From an uncultured Collinsella sp. (lineage in GTDB: Bacteria; Actinomycetota; Coriobacteriia; Coriobacteriales; Coriobacteriaceae), in the NCBI GenBank assembly GCA_902494605.1, contig CABUUG010000027.1, forward strand, positions 1-16,692: a DNA stretch of 16,692 nucleotides, read 5' to 3'. Position numbers and translations under genes: made by a program. Below are positions 14,941-16,692 of this stretch, one piece after another (position 1 is the first letter of the stretch; every line of letters begins with the position of its first letter). The notes beneath the pieces are model-generated. The model worked only from the letters and a program-made list of their open reading frames with translations. It was not told where the DNA came from and made no database searches.

Positions 14941-15279
14941 ATGGCAACCAAAGAAGAAATCTCGATGGTTGGATTCGAGATTGTCGCATACGCAGGTGAC
15001 GCCCAGACCGATCTGCTTGCAGCGCTCGATGCTGCTCGCGAGGGTGACTTTGAGAAGGCCGAACAGCTGCACAAGGATGCCAGCGATGCACTTATCGGCG
15101 CCCACGACACGCAGACCAAGCTGCTTTCGCAGGAGGCCGGCGGTGGCGAGATGGAGATGACCTTCATCATGGCTCACGCTCAGGACACTCTCATGACCAC
15201 TATGATCCTGGAGAAGCAGGCCCGCTTTACCATCGATGCCTACAAGCGCATCGCTGAGCTCGAGGCCAAGCTCGCCTAA
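14941..15279 (+). CDS. lacF: PTS lactose-type EIIA protein
   Basis: A 112-residue EIIA of the lactose/cellobiose family, full length. It is a small three-helix cytoplasmic protein, trimeric in known members, that passes phosphate from HPr to EIIB. The phospho-accepting histidine is H79 in MAHAQDTLMTT, and D82 matches the aspartate that binds the trimer's metal ion in LacF. A good ribosome binding site, GAAAGGAA, ends 6 nt before the ATG. It is its own transcription unit, 214 bp after lacI 3. None of the three EIICBs has an EIIA domain and no other EIIA is in the window, so this one probably serves all three (inferred). No terminator is visible in the 43 bp before the insertion sequence. Confidence 0.95.
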   Translation: MATKEEISMVGFEIVAYAGDAQTDLLAALDAAREGDFEKAEQLHKDASDALIGAHDTQTKLLSQEAGGGEMEMTFIMAHAQDTLMTTMILEKQARFTIDAYKRIAELEAKLA

Positions 15280-15328
15280 CGAGCCCTCACAACCAAGTTC
15301 CCTTCCAAAAGCCCTGCCGCACTGAACT

Positions 15329-15362
15329 GCCTCCCATTTCTTGGACATGAGAAATGGGAGGC
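15329..15362 (+). promoter_or_regulatory. left-end hairpin sequestering the OrfA ribosome binding site
   Basis: GCCTCCCATTTCT (15329-15341) pairs perfectly over 13 bp with AGAAATGGGAGGC (15350-15362) around an 8-nt loop; TTTCTTT follows. The OrfA Shine-Dalgarno GGAGG (15357-15361) is inside the right arm, 8 nt before the ATG. Transcripts entering from lacF would fold and hide the site, or terminate. This is a known way for insertion sequences to avoid activation by outside promoters. It may also end lacF transcription. Confidence 0.7.
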
Positions 15363-15369
15363 TTTCTTT

Positions 15370-15861
15370 ATGCGCGTTGATTTGAGGGTGAAGCATGATG
15401 CCGAGGCCAGGAAGGCGGCCATAGGGCTCTTCGAGCTCGGGCACGGGTATAAATCTGCCGCGATTGCCCTTTCGCTTCCCGCGGAAGCCGTGAGAAGATG
15501 GCAGGAGATATACCGCGCATTCGGGAGCGAGGTGCTGCTGCGCATGGACGGAAAGCAGGGCAGGTACACATACGAGCAGAAGGTCGCCGCCGCCTCCGCC
15601 GTCGTCGACGGCGGCATGACGAAGACCGAGGCGATGGCGGCGTTCGGCATAATGTCGATGTCGCCGCTCAAGAAGTGGTGCGCGCTATACCGCCGGGGCG
15701 GCGCGGAGGCCCTGCGCCCGAGGCCCAAGGGCCGGCCGAGCGGTTCCAGGGCGAGGCCGCGGACCCGCGAGGAGGAGCTCGAGGAGCGGTGCCGCAGGCT
15801 CGAGGCCGAGGTGGCCTACCTAAAAAAATTACGCGCCCTGGTCGAGAGGGACGGGCTCTGA
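15370..15861 (+). CDS. IS3-family transposase OrfA
   Basis: A 163-residue OrfA of the IS150 type, which binds the element ends. It has two helix-turn-helix regions (about 11-46 and 68-110), a basic Arg/Pro-rich stretch (about 113-133) and a leucine-zipper coiled coil (about 134-160, EEELEERCRRLEAEVAYLKK) used for dimerisation. The start follows GGAGG by 8 nt, within the left-end hairpin. The frame contains the A7 slip site near its end and stops at 15861, inside the OrfB frame. Confidence 0.92.
   Translation: MRVDLRVKHDAEARKAAIGLFELGHGYKSAAIALSLPAEAVRRWQEIYRAFGSEVLLRMDGKQGRYTYEQKVAAASAVVDGGMTKTEAMAAFGIMSMSPLKKWCALYRRGGAEALRPRPKGRPSGSRARPRTREEELEERCRRLEAEVAYLKKLRALVERDGL
15822..15828 (+). other. 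programmed -1 frameshift site (A7)
   Basis: A AAA AAA in the OrfA frame (CTA AAA AAA TTA) is the canonical slippery heptamer of IS3-family elements. A -1 slip joins OrfA at K153 to the OrfB frame, giving the OrfAB transposase. OrfB has no ATG or GTG start near its beginning, so fusion appears to be its main route of expression. Confidence 0.8.
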
Positions 15862-16692
15862 CCAGGGCGAAGGCCGAAGCGGTCGCGGCCCTGCGCGCCG
15901 AGGGACACGCACTCGGGCACCTGCTCGCATGCGCCGAGCTCAAGAGGTCGACCTACTACTACGCCCTCGCGCACCCGCCGAGGCCCACGCGCCCCGAGCT
16001 CCGGGAGGCGGCCGCCGAGATCTTCTCGCGCACCGCCAACGGCTGCGGGCACCGGCAGATAGCGATGTGTCTCAGGGCGGAAGAGGGGGCCGTGATAGCC
16101 GACAAGACCGTGCTCAAGATGATGCGCGAGATGGGGATTCGCTGCGGGATCAGACGCGAGACGGCCTACCACAGGTACAACTCGTACAAGGGCGTCGTCG
16201 GCAGGACGTTCGAGAACGTGATCGCGAGGGATTTCGACGCCGGGGCCCCGTGGCAGAAGCTGGGGACGGACGTCACCGAGTTCAAGGTGGCTGGCGGCAA
16301 GGCCTACTGGGCCCCGACGCTGGACTTCTGCACCAAGGAGATCGTGGCGAGCGACATATCGACCACGCCCGACATGGGCCAGCAGGTGAGGATGCTCGAC
16401 GAGCTGCTGTCCAAGATCCCCGAGGGCGCCGCCCCGACCATGCACTCGGACCGGGGCTGGCAGTACCAGCACGCCTCGTACACATCCAGGCTCGAGGCCG
16501 CCGGCATCGTCCAGAGCATGTCCAGGAAGGCGAACTGCATCGACAATGCCGCCACCGAGCAGCTCTTCGGCCACGTCAAGGACGAGTTCTACAGGGGCCG
16601 CGAGTGGAAGACGTTCGAGGATTTCAAACGCGACCTGGAGGAATACATAGTCCACTGGAACACGAGCCGGAGGCAGGTAAGATTGAAGGGCC
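15828..16692 (+). CDS. IS3-family transposase OrfB, DDE integrase domain, partial
   Basis: The frame entered by the -1 shift at 15828 stays open to the window edge, 288 codons. An HTH_21-like region contains ANGCGHRQIAMCLR. The integrase core follows, with catalytic D at 16269-16271 (GTDVTEF), D at 16449-16451 (HSDRGWQY) and E at 16557-16559 (DNAATEQLFGHVK). The second D and the E are separated by 35 residues, the DD(35)E spacing of the IS3 family. In the fused protein they are residues 301, 361 and 397. The C-terminus (YIVHWNTSRRQVRLKG) continues past the window; it looks intact and potentially active. Confidence 0.9.
   Translation, partial: MTRPGREGRALTRAKAEAVAALRAEGHALGHLLACAELKRSTYYYALAHPPRPTRPELREAAAEIFSRTANGCGHRQIAMCLRAEEGAVIADKTVLKMMREMGIRCGIRRETAYHRYNSYKGVVGRTFENVIARDFDAGAPWQKLGTDVTEFKVAGGKAYWAPTLDFCTKEIVASDISTTPDMGQQVRMLDELLSKIPEGAAPTMHSDRGWQYQHASYTSRLEAAGIVQSMSRKANCIDNAATEQLFGHVKDEFYRGREWKTFEDFKRDLEEYIVHWNTSRRQVRLKG

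Larger units (their letters stand above)
15323..16692 (+). mobile_element. IS3-family (IS150-type) insertion sequence, right end outside the window
   Basis: Two overlapping transposase frames joined by a programmed -1 shift, a DD(35)E triad and a TG-starting left terminus (TGAACTGCCTCCCATTTCTT, from 15323) identify an IS3-family element. It begins 44 bp after the lacF stop. It uses AGG arginine codons freely, unlike most of the flanking genes, in line with transfer. The right inverted repeat and any target duplication lie beyond 16692, so the left boundary is inferred. Confidence 0.85.

Overview
The window looks like chromosomal DNA from a GC-rich, sugar-fermenting gut Actinobacterium of the Coriobacteriia. 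Collinsella is my best guess, from the composition, the multiplied lactose-type PTS genes and the many LacI regulators; no marker gene fixes the genus. The theme is uptake of beta-galactosides (or related beta-glycosides) as phospho-sugars, followed by hydrolysis inside the cell.

Three paralogous modules lie side by side. Each has a LacI-family regulator on the + strand, divergent from a two-gene operon on the - strand. The operon encodes a fused lactose-type PTS permease (EIIC-EIIB) and a family 1 phospho-glycosidase. Module 1 (71-4642) reads EIICB then GH1, with its regulator at 3632-4642. Module 2 (5056-9815) has the reverse order, GH1 then EIICB, and its EIICB carries a one-base frameshift in an A6/T6 run. 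Module 3 (10083-14726) again reads EIICB then GH1. All three hydrolases keep the two catalytic glutamates and the Ser-Trp...Lys-x-Tyr phosphate pocket of 6-phospho-beta-galactosidase (LacG). A single stand-alone EIIA (lacF, 14941-15279) follows module 3 and is the only visible phosphoryl donor for the three EIICBs.

The intergenic DNA is rich in signals. Upstream of each operon are palindromic operators of one design, AAATG-nnn-AC.GT-nnn-CATTT, with module-specific inner triplets. Each regulator promoter region, and the lacF upstream region, holds a pair of direct repeats (about GGTRARCGGT) exactly 21 bp apart. All three operons carry a strong hairpin between their two genes, of unrelated sequence. 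Downstream of regulators 1 and 2 are arrays (four and two copies) of a 55-bp hairpin repeat set about 80 bp apart.

The right end (about 15323 to the window edge) is an IS3-family (IS150-type) insertion sequence, truncated by the window, just downstream of lacF. It shows an OrfA/OrfB A7 frameshift site, a DD(35)E catalytic triad, and a left-end hairpin that buries the OrfA ribosome binding site. No tRNA, rRNA or CRISPR array was seen.
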